Assembly (NCBI GenBank): GCA_934465295.1
Contig: CAKSKU010000003.1
Location: 1-64,000, forward strand
Reading direction: 5' to 3'
Length of the DNA: 64,000 nucleotides
Source: an uncultured Oscillospiraceae bacterium
Lineage (GTDB): Bacteria; Bacillota; Clostridia; Oscillospirales; Ruminococcaceae
The position numbers and the translations under genes were made by a program. Positions 1-8,937 of the stretch are shown piece after piece (position 1 is the stretch's first letter; each line of letters opens with the position of its first letter). The notes below the pieces were generated by a model. It was given only the letters and a program-made list of their open reading frames with translations. It had not been told where the DNA came from and searched no databases.

Positions 1-102
1 TTGTTACAGGATTTCAACAAAATATTTCCGGTTCAGGAAATAGCTTTACCCCTAAAGTCACAAGTCGTTCTGGAGCAGATAGTAGACTATCTAGATGGTA
101 TA

Positions 103-265
103 AGAACCTGTCTTCATAAGAAATGTGTGCGGATTTTCGTGCATAATTTTGTTGCAGACAAGGCAAAAATCCGCAGGCGTGCTGCCGCACGGCAAGGACT
201 TTTAACGCAGTATGCAGCAAAATTTGCCGAAAAGACGTGCGCATATGCTTATGAAGACAGGTTCT
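103..265. repeat. 163-bp imperfect inverted-repeat element (MITE-like)
   Basis: The ends are a perfect 18-bp inverted repeat: AGAACCTGTCTTCATAAG at 103-120 and its complement at 248-265. Similarity between the two arms continues inward for roughly 35 more bases, imperfectly, so the whole piece could fold into one long hairpin. Short open frames run through it on both strands, as expected of a palindrome, and neither resembles a protein. No target-site duplication is obvious. I see no gene in 1-453; apart from this element the stretch holds only the candidate promoter and terminator listed below. Confidence 0.6.
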
Positions 266-361
266 AAGGCTTTTAAGCAAAAATGTCAAGTGCTGTTTCA
301 TATTTTGTTACGACCTCAAACTAAAATAACAAAACCCCTTTATTTTTTCCGAAATTTGAGT

Positions 362-367
362 TATAAT
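362..367 (+). promoter_or_regulatory. Possible -10 box upstream of nadE
   Basis: TATAAT lies about 87 bases before the nadE start. The matching -35 region is weak (TTTATT-like at about 339-344). A terminator-like hairpin stands between this box and nadE, so a transcript starting here would either stop after about 50 nt or read through into nadE. Confidence 0.4.
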
Positions 368-394
368 ATTTTTATAGGTCAGATCAAGGCTGAC

Positions 395-427
395 AAAACG
401 CCGACCGATACAGCTCGGCGTTTTTTA
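395..427 (+). terminator. Terminator-like hairpin in the nadE leader
   Basis: AACGCCGA (397-404) pairs with TCGGCGTT (415-422) and is followed by a run of T. It lies between the -10 box at 362 and the nadE ribosome binding site at 439-444. It may end upstream transcription or act as a leader attenuator. Confidence 0.6.
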
Positions 428-453
428 TTCTGTAAAATAAGGAGCAAAATAAT

Positions 454-2346
454 ATGAAAGACGGTTTTATCCGATGCGCCGCCATCACACCCGATATAAA
501 AGTCGCAGACTGCGATCATAACGCCGAACAGATCATTGCACTCGCACGACAGGCTGCCGAAAAAGACGTCTGCGCCGCTGTTTTTCCCGAGCTTTGCATA
601 ACGGGCTACACCTGCGGCGACCTTTTCCTGCACAAAACGCTGCTCGACAGTGCAAGACTGGCTCTTCTCTCCGTCGCCGAGGAGACCTCCGACCTTGATA
701 TGCTCATTTTTGTCGGACTTCCCGTTTCGTTCGGCGGAAAGCTTTACAACTGCGCTGCTGCCGTCAAGAGCGGAAAGATACTCGGTCTTGTACCGAAAAT
801 AAATATCCCGAATTACAGCGAATTTTACGAGGCACGTCACTTTGCCTCGGGTGAGGGCGTTTACGGAAACGTTGAAAGCCTTGACAATGCGCCGATAGGT
901 CAGCTCCTTTTTGAGAGCAATATCGAGGGACTTGTCTTTTCCGCAGAGATATGCGAGGACTTGTGGGTAGCCGAACCGCCCTCCTGCGACCTTGCTGCGG
1001 CAGGTGCTACCGTTATCTGCAACCTCTCTGCATCCGATGAAGTTATCGGCAAGAGCGAATATCGCCGCCAGCTTGTAAAATCACAGTCCGCACGTCTTGT
1101 CTGCGGCTATATCTACGCTGATGCAGGACTTGGTGAGTCAACGCAGGATATGGTCTTCAGCGGACACAACCTTGTATGCGACAACGGAACTCTTATTGCA
1201 GAGAGCAGGAAATTCACTGTGGGCATAACCTACTCCGAGATAGACATTCAGCGCATCGACAGCGAACGCCGCAGAATGAACACCTTCCCACAGTTCGCAA
1301 AGCAGGACTACCGCCGTGTGAAGTTCGAGCTTACTCAGCATGATATCATCCTCACCAGAAAATATGAGCCTATGCCGTTCGTTCCGAGCGACAGAAACGA
1401 CCTTGAATCACGATGCGAGGATATCCTCACGATGCAGGCAACGGGACTTATGACCCGACTTCGCCATATCGGCTGCAAAAATGCCGTTATCGGACTTTCG
1501 GGCGGACTTGACAGCACACTCGCACTCATCGTCACAGTTCATGCTTTCGATATGCTCGGACTTGACCGCAAGGGCATCACAGCCGTTACAATGCCCTGCT
1601 TCGGTACGACAAAGCGCACCAAGAGCAATGCCTGCAAGCTTGCCGAAGCCTACGGCGCAACGCTTATCGAGGTGAACATTTCCGCCGCCGTCCGTCAGCA
1701 CTTCGCCGATATCGGACAGAGCGAGGACGTTCACGATGTCACCTACGAAAACGGTCAGGCCCGTGAGCGCACACAGGTCCTTATGGACATCGCAAACAAG
1801 CAGAACGGCATCGTTATCGGCACGGGTGACCTTTCCGAGCTTGCCCTCGGCTGGGCGACCTACAACGGCGACCATATGTCGATGTACGGCGTGAACGCTT
1901 CCGTCCCCAAGACGCTCGTCCGTCACCTCACCGCCTACGAAATGAACACGACTGCCGATAAGGAGCTTGCCGCAGTTCTCGCAGATGTTCTCGACACTCC
2001 CGTTTCACCCGAGCTTCTCCCTCCGACCGACGGCGAAATTTCGCAGAAAACAGAGGATATCGTCGGACCTTATGAGCTTCACGATTTCTTCCTTTACTAC
2101 TTCGTGCGCTGCACATTTTCGCCCGAAAAGATATTCCGTCTTGCGCAGGCTGCCTTTAACGGAAAATTCGACGATGATACTATTAAAAAATGGCTCAGGA
2201 TCTTTATGCGGAGATTTTTCACTCAGCAGTTCAAGCGTTCCTGTCTGCCCGATGCGCCGAAGGTCGGCAGCGTTACGCTCTCACCGAGGGGCGATCTGCG
2301 TATGCCGTCCGATGCTTCCGATGCGGCTTTCAGGCTCATGTTCTGA
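454..2346 (+). CDS. nadE: Glutamine-dependent NAD+ synthetase
   Basis: Makes NAD+ from deamido-NAD+ with ATP, using ammonia released from glutamine; last step of NAD synthesis, cytoplasmic. The 630-residue length fits the two-domain form. The N-terminal nitrilase-like glutaminase domain (about 1-280) shows the Glu-Lys-Cys triad: E46 in FPELCITGYT, K115 in VPKINIPN and C167 in SAEICEDLW. The C-terminal synthetase domain carries the ATP-pyrophosphatase loop GLSGGLDST near residue 347 and GTGDLSELALGW further on. The ATG at 454 is preceded by AAGGAG at 439-444. It stands alone as a transcription unit, with a hairpin leader upstream and a promoter/terminator pair downstream. The assignment is firm. 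Confidence 0.96.
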   Translation: MKDGFIRCAAITPDIKVADCDHNAEQIIALARQAAEKDVCAAVFPELCITGYTCGDLFLHKTLLDSARLALLSVAEETSDLDMLIFVGLPVSFGGKLYNCAAAVKSGKILGLVPKINIPNYSEFYEARHFASGEGVYGNVESLDNAPIGQLLFESNIEGLVFSAEICEDLWVAEPPSCDLAAAGATVICNLSASDEVIGKSEYRRQLVKSQSARLVCGYIYADAGLGESTQDMVFSGHNLVCDNGTLIAESRKFTVGITYSEIDIQRIDSERRRMNTFPQFAKQDYRRVKFELTQHDIILTRKYEPMPFVPSDRNDLESRCEDILTMQATGLMTRLRHIGCKNAVIGLSGGLDSTLALIVTVHAFDMLGLDRKGITAVTMPCFGTTKRTKSNACKLAEAYGATLIEVNISAAVRQHFADIGQSEDVHDVTYENGQARERTQVLMDIANKQNGIVIGTGDLSELALGWATYNGDHMSMYGVNASVPKTLVRHLTAYEMNTTADKELAAVLADVLDTPVSPELLPPTDGEISQKTEDIVGPYELHDFFLYYFVRCTFSPEKIFRLAQAAFNGKFDDDTIKKWLRIFMRRFFTQQFKRSCLPDAPKVGSVTLSPRGDLRMPSDASDAAFRLMF

Positions 2347-2396
2347 TTTTTGCCCCAATGTGTAATTATTACAATAAAATCTGTGCAAATAAATCA

Positions 2397-2425
2397 TTGA
2401 TTTTTGTATGTTTTGGCTGTATAAT
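2397..2425 (+). promoter_or_regulatory. Promoter TTGATT-17-TATAAT with no gene behind it
   Basis: The -35 TTGATT (2397-2402) and -10 TATAAT (2420-2425) are 17 bases apart. The next element downstream is a terminator hairpin at 2491-2526, not a start codon, which suggests a short untranslated transcript of about 95 nt. Confidence 0.5.
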
Positions 2426-2431
2426 AGTTAC

Positions 2432-2526
2432 AGTAAATAAATTTTCTCTAATTCTCACTTCTTTTCTTTTTTAAAATGTTTTTACCGATCAAAGCAGACG
2501 AACCGTTTCGTCTGCTTTTTTCTGTT
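2432..2526 (+). ncRNA. Candidate small RNA between nadE and the MCP gene
   Basis: The interval is bounded by a good sigma-70-type promoter and a strong terminator, with no open frame of note inside. The 5' half is pyrimidine-rich. I do not recognise the RNA family. The rest of the 355-base gap holds the promoter of the chemotaxis gene. Confidence 0.3.
2491..2526 (+). terminator. Rho-independent terminator
   Basis: AAAGCAGACGAA pairs with TTTCGTCTGCTTT around a short loop, followed by six T. It may end nadE or the short transcript that starts near 2432. Confidence 0.8.
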
Positions 2527-2632
2527 GTGCAAACCGGAGAAATCTGTTAACAAACATTCGGCAATTTAGCCATAATTCATTAGGGCAAGTTACAAGGTTT
2601 GACGAAAAATCTGAATAAATTATGCCGGACTC

Positions 2633-2660
2633 TTGACTAAAATCTGTATTTGTATATAAT
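2633..2660 (+). promoter_or_regulatory. Promoter of the chemoreceptor gene
   Basis: TTGACT (2633-2638) and TATAAT (2655-2660) with 16-base spacing, about 40 bases before the start codon. It has a sigma-70 form, not the sigma-28 form often seen for motility genes. Confidence 0.7.
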
Positions 2661-2701
2661 ATTAAAGTATATTTTTATATAATCTGCGGAGGAAGAATTT
2701 T

Positions 2702-4660
2702 ATGGCAAAGAAAAGAACCATTAAATCGAAGATCACAGCTTTTACGATCCTCATTTCGGGACTCGGTATGCTGATACTGACAATTGCGGCAGCAGTATCG
2801 ATCTATACTCTGTCAACGAATAACGCTAACGATGCCGTACTTGAGGTTGCGAAGGTCGCAGTGGAGAGAACCTCATGGGAAGTAATGGCATATTCAAACA
2901 TTGCCGCTGAACTTGGCGTTAACGAAATACTGTGCGACCCAAGTACATCAGATGCGCAAAAGAAAGATATACTCACCAAAAGAGCAGATCAGTACGGACT
3001 TGAACGCTGCAATTACATAGACGCAAACGGCAGCGGCATCGACGGAAATGATTATTCCGACAGAGAGTATTATAAAGCCGCTATGGAGGGCAGGCAGCTC
3101 GTTTCCGATCCTCTCATTTCCAAGCAGACAGGCAAGATCACGATCATCGTTGCCGCTCCGCTCTGGAAAGACGGCATTGTCGGCGGAACTCCGATAGGCT
3201 GTGTTTATGTTGTCCCCGAAGAGGAATTCCTCAATGATATCACCCGTACTATTGAATACGGCGAAGAGGGTTCTGCATTCATTCTTTCAAATGACGGCGT
3301 ACTTATCGCAGACAGAGACTCCGAAAACGTAAAGAAAATGATGAACTTCAACGACCTCGGCGGAACTACTGCCACGCTCACGCAGAGAATGACAGCTCTT
3401 GAAACCGGCTGCGAAAAGGTCGATCTTCTGGGAAACAACGTATTTGTCGGCTTTGCCCCCGTTCCCGAGACTAACGGCTGGTCGCTCGCCGTTTACGGCC
3501 CTGTTTCCGAACATTACAGAAGCGCAAACTTTACTATTGCACTCTGCTTTATCATACTCCTCGTCGTTGCAGCATCAGCAGGTATCCTCGCCGCTATTAT
3601 GGGCAAAAAGATCGGTGACCCGATCACAAAATGCACCAACCGTATACTTCTCCTTTCGGAAGGCGATCTTACTTCCGATGTTCCGAGAATAAAGTCGGAT
3701 GACGAGACACAGCTCCTCGCAAATGCTACCGATACCGTTGTGAACAGCCTTAACAGCATTATCCGTGATATCGGCAGAATAGTCGGCGAAATGGCTAACG
3801 GCGATCTCACCGTTGATACCGAGATCGGCAGCAACCTTTACATCGGCGACTATTCACAGCTTCTTAGCAATCTTAACCTTATCAATAATAACTTCCGCAC
3901 AACAATGGATCAGATCACGACCGCCGCAGATCAGGTCTCCTCGGGTTCGGATCAGGTTTCCGCAGGCGCACAGGCTCTTTCACAGGGCGCAACCGAACAG
4001 GCTGCCGAGATCGAGAACCTCTCCCAGAGAATTCACGATATCTCCGAGCAGATCATTGCCAACTCCAATAACTGCGATAAGGCAAGAGAACTTGTCCGCA
4101 CAACAGCAAGCTCTGTTGCGACTGCAAACAGCGATATGACACGCCTTACCGAGGCTATGAACAATATCGATGAAACATCGCAGCAGATCAGCAACATCAT
4201 CAAGACCATCGAAGATATCGCATTCCAGACAAATATCCTCGCACTCAACGCCGCAGTCGAAGCTGCAAGAGCAGGCGAAGCAGGCAAGGGCTTTGCAGTC
4301 GTAGCAGATGAAGTCCGCAACCTTGCTTCAAAATCCGCAGAAGCAGCAGGCGGTACGGAAGCTCTTATCGCAAAGACCGTCGAAGCTGTAAAGAACGGCA
4401 CGGATATCACCTCTGAGACCGCCAAGTCTATGCTTGAAGTTGCAGAGCTTACCGAAAAAGTCGAGGCTCTCGTTGTTGACATTGCAGACGCAAGCGACAG
4501 CCAGTCCGAAGTCACCGAGCATATCTCAACGAGCATCGAGCAGATATCCAATGTTGTCCAGACCAACTCCGCAACCGCAGAGGAAAGCGCTGCATCGGCA
4601 GAGGAGCTTTCAAGTCAGGCAGCAATGCTCAACGAGCTTATGGGCAAGTTCACTATATAA
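2702..4660 (+). CDS. Methyl-accepting chemotaxis protein with dCache-type sensor
   Basis: A 652-residue transmembrane chemoreceptor that feeds signals to CheA/CheW. The order is: membrane segment at about 14-37; periplasmic-type sensor domain with dCache features (YIDANGSG, SDREYYKAA and IIVAAPLW); second membrane segment at about 277-300; HAMP linker; then a long coiled-coil signalling domain. The conserved hairpin tip (FQTNILALNAAVEAARAGE) lies near 503-521. GGAGGAAG precedes the ATG. The gene is monocistronic, with its own promoter and a strong terminator, and lies 34 kb from cheA. The ligand cannot be told from the sequence; dCache receptors often bind amino acids or other small metabolites. 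Confidence 0.93.
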   Translation: MAKKRTIKSKITAFTILISGLGMLILTIAAAVSIYTLSTNNANDAVLEVAKVAVERTSWEVMAYSNIAAELGVNEILCDPSTSDAQKKDILTKRADQYGLERCNYIDANGSGIDGNDYSDREYYKAAMEGRQLVSDPLISKQTGKITIIVAAPLWKDGIVGGTPIGCVYVVPEEEFLNDITRTIEYGEEGSAFILSNDGVLIADRDSENVKKMMNFNDLGGTTATLTQRMTALETGCEKVDLLGNNVFVGFAPVPETNGWSLAVYGPVSEHYRSANFTIALCFIILLVVAASAGILAAIMGKKIGDPITKCTNRILLLSEGDLTSDVPRIKSDDETQLLANATDTVVNSLNSIIRDIGRIVGEMANGDLTVDTEIGSNLYIGDYSQLLSNLNLINNNFRTTMDQITTAADQVSSGSDQVSAGAQALSQGATEQAAEIENLSQRIHDISEQIIANSNNCDKARELVRTTASSVATANSDMTRLTEAMNNIDETSQQISNIIKTIEDIAFQTNILALNAAVEAARAGEAGKGFAVVADEVRNLASKSAEAAGGTEALIAKTVEAVKNGTDITSETAKSMLEVAELTEKVEALVVDIADASDSQSEVTEHISTSIEQISNVVQTNSATAEESAASAEELSSQAAMLNELMGKFTI

Positions 4661-4681
4661 ATATAAGTTCGGCTGAAATAT

Positions 4682-4737
4682 AAAGCGCAGTTCACATTTA
4701 AAAGGCAAAAACCCTGAAAATGTGACTGCGCTTTTTC
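4682..4737 (+). terminator. Terminator of the chemoreceptor gene
   Basis: A long stem (AAAGCGCAGTTCACATTT against AAATGTGACTGCGCTTT) followed by T residues. The stem differs by one base from the GCGCAATTCACA arm found in the large dispersed hairpin blocks of this window. Confidence 0.85.
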
Positions 4738-4749
4738 TGTACAAAGACC

Positions 4750-4778
4750 TTGCTTTTTCGTGCTTTATCTGCTAAAAT
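4750..4778 (+). promoter_or_regulatory. Promoter of trmO
   Basis: TTGCTT (4750-4755) and TAAAAT (4773-4778) with 17-base spacing, about 30 bases before the start codon. Confidence 0.6.
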
Positions 4779-4809
4779 GTAAATATAAATCTCAAAGGAT
4801 CGACTTGAA

Positions 4810-5487
4810 ATGAATGAGCTTAAAATAATCGCACATATCGAAAACAGCTTCACGGAAAAGTTCGGCGTTCCCCGTCAGAGCGGACTTGCCGATGTTGTTT
4901 CCCGTATCGTTTTTGAACCCGAATACCGTGTCCCCGAAGCCTTCAGGGGCATTGACGGCTACTCGCATTTATGGCTGCTGTGGCTTTTTTCAAAGGCAAA
5001 GACCGACGGCTTTTCCCCGACCGTGCGCCCTCCTCGTCTCGGCGGAAACAGGCGCATGGGCGTTTTTGCGACACGCTCGCCGTTTCGTCCGAATTCTATC
5101 GGGCTTTCCTCGGTGAAGCTTGAAAGGGTCAGCTTTGATGAAAAGGACTCACCCGTGCTCTACGTCCGAGGTGCCGATCTTATGAACGGAACGCCGATAA
5201 TCGATGTGAAGCCTTATCTTGCCTATACGGACAGTCACCCTGAGGCGGTGAACGGCTTCGCATTGGACACAAACGCTCCCGTTTTGTCGGTCATTTTCCC
5301 CGATGAGCTGAAAAAGCTTGTGGGAAAAGAGCTTTCGGCGGAGCTGACGGAAATTCTTGCGCAAGATCCTCGGCCGCAGTATCAGGACGACCCGGAACGT
5401 GTCTACTCGATGTCCTACGGCGGCTTCGATGTTGATTTTTCGGTGAATGAGAACGCTCTGACCGTTAGAAATATACGAAAAAAATGA
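4810..5487 (+). CDS. trmO: tRNA m6t6A37 methyltransferase TrmO (TsaA family)
   Basis: Uses S-adenosylmethionine to N6-methylate the threonylcarbamoyl-adenosine at position 37 of certain tRNAs. The 225 residues match the TsaA/UPF0066 family: the signature RRMGVFATRSPFRPNSIGLS lies near 80-99, followed by GTPIIDVKPYLAY. The C-terminal part beyond about residue 140 resembles the family's accessory domain. The ATG at 4810 has an AAGGAT-type binding site. It has its own promoter and stands between two unrelated genes. Earlier annotations call this family TsaA or VirR-like; the methyltransferase role is known from the E. coli protein and is inferred here. Confidence 0.85.
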   Translation: MNELKIIAHIENSFTEKFGVPRQSGLADVVSRIVFEPEYRVPEAFRGIDGYSHLWLLWLFSKAKTDGFSPTVRPPRLGGNRRMGVFATRSPFRPNSIGLSSVKLERVSFDEKDSPVLYVRGADLMNGTPIIDVKPYLAYTDSHPEAVNGFALDTNAPVLSVIFPDELKKLVGKELSAELTEILAQDPRPQYQDDPERVYSMSYGGFDVDFSVNENALTVRNIRKK

Positions 5488-5578
5488 CTTTTCCACCGAT
5501 TTTTGTTTGCAGTAATATTACCCTTTACAACATATCACGCTAAAATTTGTAGCTTTGCACAAATATTGGCTCGCAACA

Positions 5579-5607
5579 TTGACTTTTTTAAAGCAATATG
5601 GTAAAAT
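5579..5607 (+). promoter_or_regulatory. Promoter of glgP
   Basis: TTGACT (5579-5584) and TAAAAT (5602-5607) with 17-base spacing, giving a leader of about 100 nt before glgP. I see no clear operator. Confidence 0.7.
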
Positions 5608-5716
5608 AAAGTGTAATTTTGTTGGAAAGAGATCCTGTTTTGGGAGAAAATGGCTTTCCGACTTGCTTTTTTCAAAAATTCAACCATAAATAAACTGAAA
5701 TGAGGGTATTTATACA

Positions 5717-8071
5717 ATGGATAAGGCACAATTCCTTGCGAAGATCAATGAGAATCTTATGACCGACGGCAGGACGGATATGAAAAACGCCACCGTCAAG
5801 CAGCTTCATAACTCTGTTTCAAGAGCCGTAATGAGCGACATCATTCCGCTCTGGAACGAAACCGAGAACCGCCACGCAAGCGGCAGAAGAGCATACTATC
5901 TCTCCGCTGAGTTCCTTATGGGACGTGCGGTCTACAACAACCTTTACTGCGCAGGACTTCTCGATGAAGCAAAGCAGATATTCGCCGAAAACGGCATTGA
6001 CATCAACTGTATGGAAGAGGTTGAGGACGCTGCTCTCGGAAACGGCGGTCTTGGCAGACTTGCAGCTTGTTTCCTCGATTCCGCTGCTGCCTGCGATATT
6101 CCGCTCAACGGCTATGGTATCCGCTACCGCTACGGCCTTTTCAAGCAGTCTATCGGCAACGGCTTCCAGCAGGAGACCGCAGATAACTGGCTCGCTTACG
6201 GCGACGCTTGGAGCGTTCGCTGCGAATCGGACGCTGTAAGAGTTGACTTCGGCGATCAGTCCGTAATGGCTGTTCCTTACGATGTTCCTATCATCGGCTA
6301 CGGCAGAAAGGCTGTAAACACGCTTCGTCTTTGGCAGGCTGAACCCGTAAAGGGCTTCGACTTCGGCGCATTCGACAGACAGGACTATGAAAAGGCTTCC
6401 GAAAGCACAGTTCTTGCCGAAGCTATCTCCGATGTTCTTTACCCGAACGACAACTACGAAAAGGGACTTCGCCTCCGCTTAAAGCAGCAGTATTTCTTCG
6501 TATCGGCTTCAATTCAGGATATCATAAGAAAGTACAAGAAAACTCACGGAAATGACTTCTCCGAGTTCGCAAAGTGCTTTGCTCTCCAGCTCAATGATAC
6601 TCACCCGACAGTTGCTATCCCCGAGCTTATCAGAATTTTTATGTTCAAAGAGGGTATGAGCTTCGGCGAAGCATTCGACATCACACAGAAGACCTGCAAC
6701 TACACCAACCACACCGTTATGGCAGAAGCACTCGAAAAGTGGAACGCAGACCTCTTCAAGAGCGTTCTTCCTACCGTTTACGAGATCGTTCTGCTCATCA
6801 ACGAGCATCTTAAAAAGTACCTTGCATCTATCGGTCAGACCGAAAATCAGATCAATCAGAAGCTTATCTATGACGGCGACCGTATTCACATGGCAAGAAT
6901 GGCTATCTTCGCTTCTTCCCATACGAACGGCGTTGCACAGCTTCATACCGATATCCTTAAAAATGACGTTCTCAAGGACTGGTACGATATCTTCCCCGAA
7001 AGATTCCAGAACAAGACAAACGGCATTACGCCGAGAAGATGGCTCGGACTTTGCAACGAGGAGCTTTCTTCCCTTATCACGGAAAAGATCGGCGACGGCT
7101 GGATAACAGACCTTTCCGAACTCAAACAGCTTGAAAAATTTGTCGATGACAGAGATACTATCGACCGCTTTATGGAGATCAAGCGCACAAAGAAGCAGCA
7201 GCTCTGCGACTATATCGCAAAGCACGAGGGCGTTCTTCTCAGCCCCGACTTCGTGTTCGATATTCAGGTAAAGCGTCTGCACGAATATAAGCGTCAGCTT
7301 CTCAATGCTTTCTCGATAATGGATCTCTATTTCCAGATCAAGGAGCATAAGCTCCCCGATCTCCAGCCGACAGCATTTATCTTCGGCGCAAAGGCTGCTC
7401 CTGCATACCGCAGAGCAAAGGGCATAATCAAGTACATCAACGAGGTAGCAAACCTTGTAAACAATGACCCCGAAACAAGAGATAAGCTCAAAGTTATCTT
7501 CGTTCAGAACTACAACGTTTCCTACGCTGAAAAGCTTATCCCCGCAGCTGATATCTCCGAGCAGATCTCCACAGCGGGTCTTGAAGCTTCGGGTACGGGC
7601 AATATGAAGTTTATGCTCAACGGTGCAGTTACCCTCGGTACATTCGACGGCGCAAACGTTGAGATCGTTGAAGAAGCAGGCTGGGAGAACGAGTATATCT
7701 TCGGCTGCCGTGTTGAGGAGATAGAAAAGATCAAGCCGACATACAGACCAAAGGAGAAGATCTACTACAAGAACGAGCGTGTAAAGCGCATAGTTAACAC
7801 CCTTGTTGACGGCACGTTCAATGACGGCGATACCGGTATGTTCGGCGAGCTTTACAACGCACTCATCAACGGCACAAGCTGGCACAAGCCCGATAACTAC
7901 TTCCTCCTCGCAGACCTCGAAGGTTATGTGGATACAAAGCTCCGTGCGCTCTATGACTACAAGAACAGGGAAGTATTCTCGAAGAAGTGCTGGATGAACA
8001 TTGCAAACAGCGGCAAGTTCTCCTCCGACAGAACCGTTACTCAGTACGCAGAGGAGCTTTGGAAGCTCTAA
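5717..8071 (+). CDS. glgP: Glycogen/starch/alpha-glucan phosphorylase
   Basis: Releases glucose-1-phosphate from the non-reducing ends of alpha-1,4-glucans using phosphate and pyridoxal phosphate. The 784 residues are the usual length of the family. The N-terminal half has RRAYYLSAEFLMGR and ALGNGGLGRLAACF; the PLP lysine sits in EASGTGNMKFML at about residue 631, followed by GTFDGANVEI. The ATG at 5717 follows a TGAGG site. The gene is monocistronic behind its own promoter. With pgm (60501-62219) it would send polymer glucose into glycolysis. The stop codon is followed within six bases by the first large hairpin repeat block. Confidence 0.96.
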   Translation: MDKAQFLAKINENLMTDGRTDMKNATVKQLHNSVSRAVMSDIIPLWNETENRHASGRRAYYLSAEFLMGRAVYNNLYCAGLLDEAKQIFAENGIDINCMEEVEDAALGNGGLGRLAACFLDSAAACDIPLNGYGIRYRYGLFKQSIGNGFQQETADNWLAYGDAWSVRCESDAVRVDFGDQSVMAVPYDVPIIGYGRKAVNTLRLWQAEPVKGFDFGAFDRQDYEKASESTVLAEAISDVLYPNDNYEKGLRLRLKQQYFFVSASIQDIIRKYKKTHGNDFSEFAKCFALQLNDTHPTVAIPELIRIFMFKEGMSFGEAFDITQKTCNYTNHTVMAEALEKWNADLFKSVLPTVYEIVLLINEHLKKYLASIGQTENQINQKLIYDGDRIHMARMAIFASSHTNGVAQLHTDILKNDVLKDWYDIFPERFQNKTNGITPRRWLGLCNEELSSLITEKIGDGWITDLSELKQLEKFVDDRDTIDRFMEIKRTKKQQLCDYIAKHEGVLLSPDFVFDIQVKRLHEYKRQLLNAFSIMDLYFQIKEHKLPDLQPTAFIFGAKAAPAYRRAKGIIKYINEVANLVNNDPETRDKLKVIFVQNYNVSYAEKLIPAADISEQISTAGLEASGTGNMKFMLNGAVTLGTFDGANVEIVEEAGWENEYIFGCRVEEIEKIKPTYRPKEKIYYKNERVKRIVNTLVDGTFNDGDTGMFGELYNALINGTSWHKPDNYFLLADLEGYVDTKLRALYDYKNREVFSKKCWMNIANSGKFSSDRTVTQYAEELWKL

Positions 8072-8076
8072 GATAA

Positions 8077-8922
8077 ATTCGGAATTCGGAATGCGGAATT
8101 CGGAATTATTGTATAGCTGACATTTGTCGGGCGATGCGAAGCCAAATAAAGTTTACGTTAATTCTGCAAGAATTTCGCTTTGTTCAAAGGGTGGCAGGGG
8201 TCAAGGGGACGGAGTCCCTTGTCGCAGGTCAGTTTGACCTTTAGCAGAAGAGCGAAACTCCCTGAACTAACAGCTAAGGCATTGCCGCAATAACGAAATC
8301 AGTAACAAATAAAAAATGGCGCAATTCACACGAAATAGGTAAAACGAACTATGAGAAATAAAGTTCGTAAAACCAATAATGTGAATTGCGCCATACTGTT
8401 TTCCTCAAGCAAACTATCCTCGGCATAAAATGCGCAGAGCGAAGCGATAAGCATTTTATGCCGACAACGTTTGAATGGCGGTGGGATATGAACGAAAGTT
8501 CGGACTTTTGCGGTTTCACGTTCATATTGCATAGCTGTTCATACTGCGTTTTATCATTCATAAAGCGTTGAAGCTTCAAATCCGCTCACTTCGTTCGCAG
8601 ATTTTTGCTTCAAGGATGGTTCTTTGGGTAAAAAATTTGGCGCAATTCACATTTGGGGTTTGCCTTTTTTGATGTGAATTGCGCCGTTTTAGCTGTTAGT
8701 GATTTACTTTTATTGCAGCTGACTTCTTGCTGTTAGTTTAGGGAGTTTCGCTCTCTGCGGAGAGCGACCAAGGGCTTCCGCCCTCTGGACACCTGACGAG
8801 CTGTGCTCAGCTCGACCAGCTGGTTGGCTTCGCTTTGCCCTAACAAATTTGAGCTATGCAATAATTACGCATTACGCATTACGAATTACGCATTAAAATT
8901 AATTCCTAATGTGAATTGCGCC
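8077..8922. repeat. Composite hairpin block A (dispersed non-coding family)
   Basis: This is non-coding and fills the space between the convergent glgP and GGDEF genes. It begins with tandem ATTCGGAAT-type units directly after the glgP stop and ends with related ATTACGCATT units. In order it holds hairpin H1 (GGCGCAATTCACA at 8318-8330 with its complement at 8380-8392), hairpin H2 (CGGCATAAAATGC at 8421-8433 with 8451-8463), a centre, hairpin H2' (8568-8613, loop TCACTTCGTTC) and H1' (8639-8651 with 8673-8685). The outer arms, carrying ATGCGAAGCCAA and its complement, are inverted copies. An orphan H1 arm lies at 8910-8922. Compared with blocks C and D the two H2 hairpins are exchanged, so this copy is inverted. 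Confidence 0.85.
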
Positions 8923-8937
8923 CTTATTTATACTTTA

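Noticed and set aside
1..267. An 88-codon frame at the window start
   Set aside because: It crosses the inverted-repeat element, has a mirror frame on the other strand and shows no protein features.
6509..7885. A 458-codon open frame on the minus strand inside glgP
   Set aside because: It lies fully inside a strongly conserved gene on the other strand and is a by-product of its codon use; no ribosome site, no recognisable motif.
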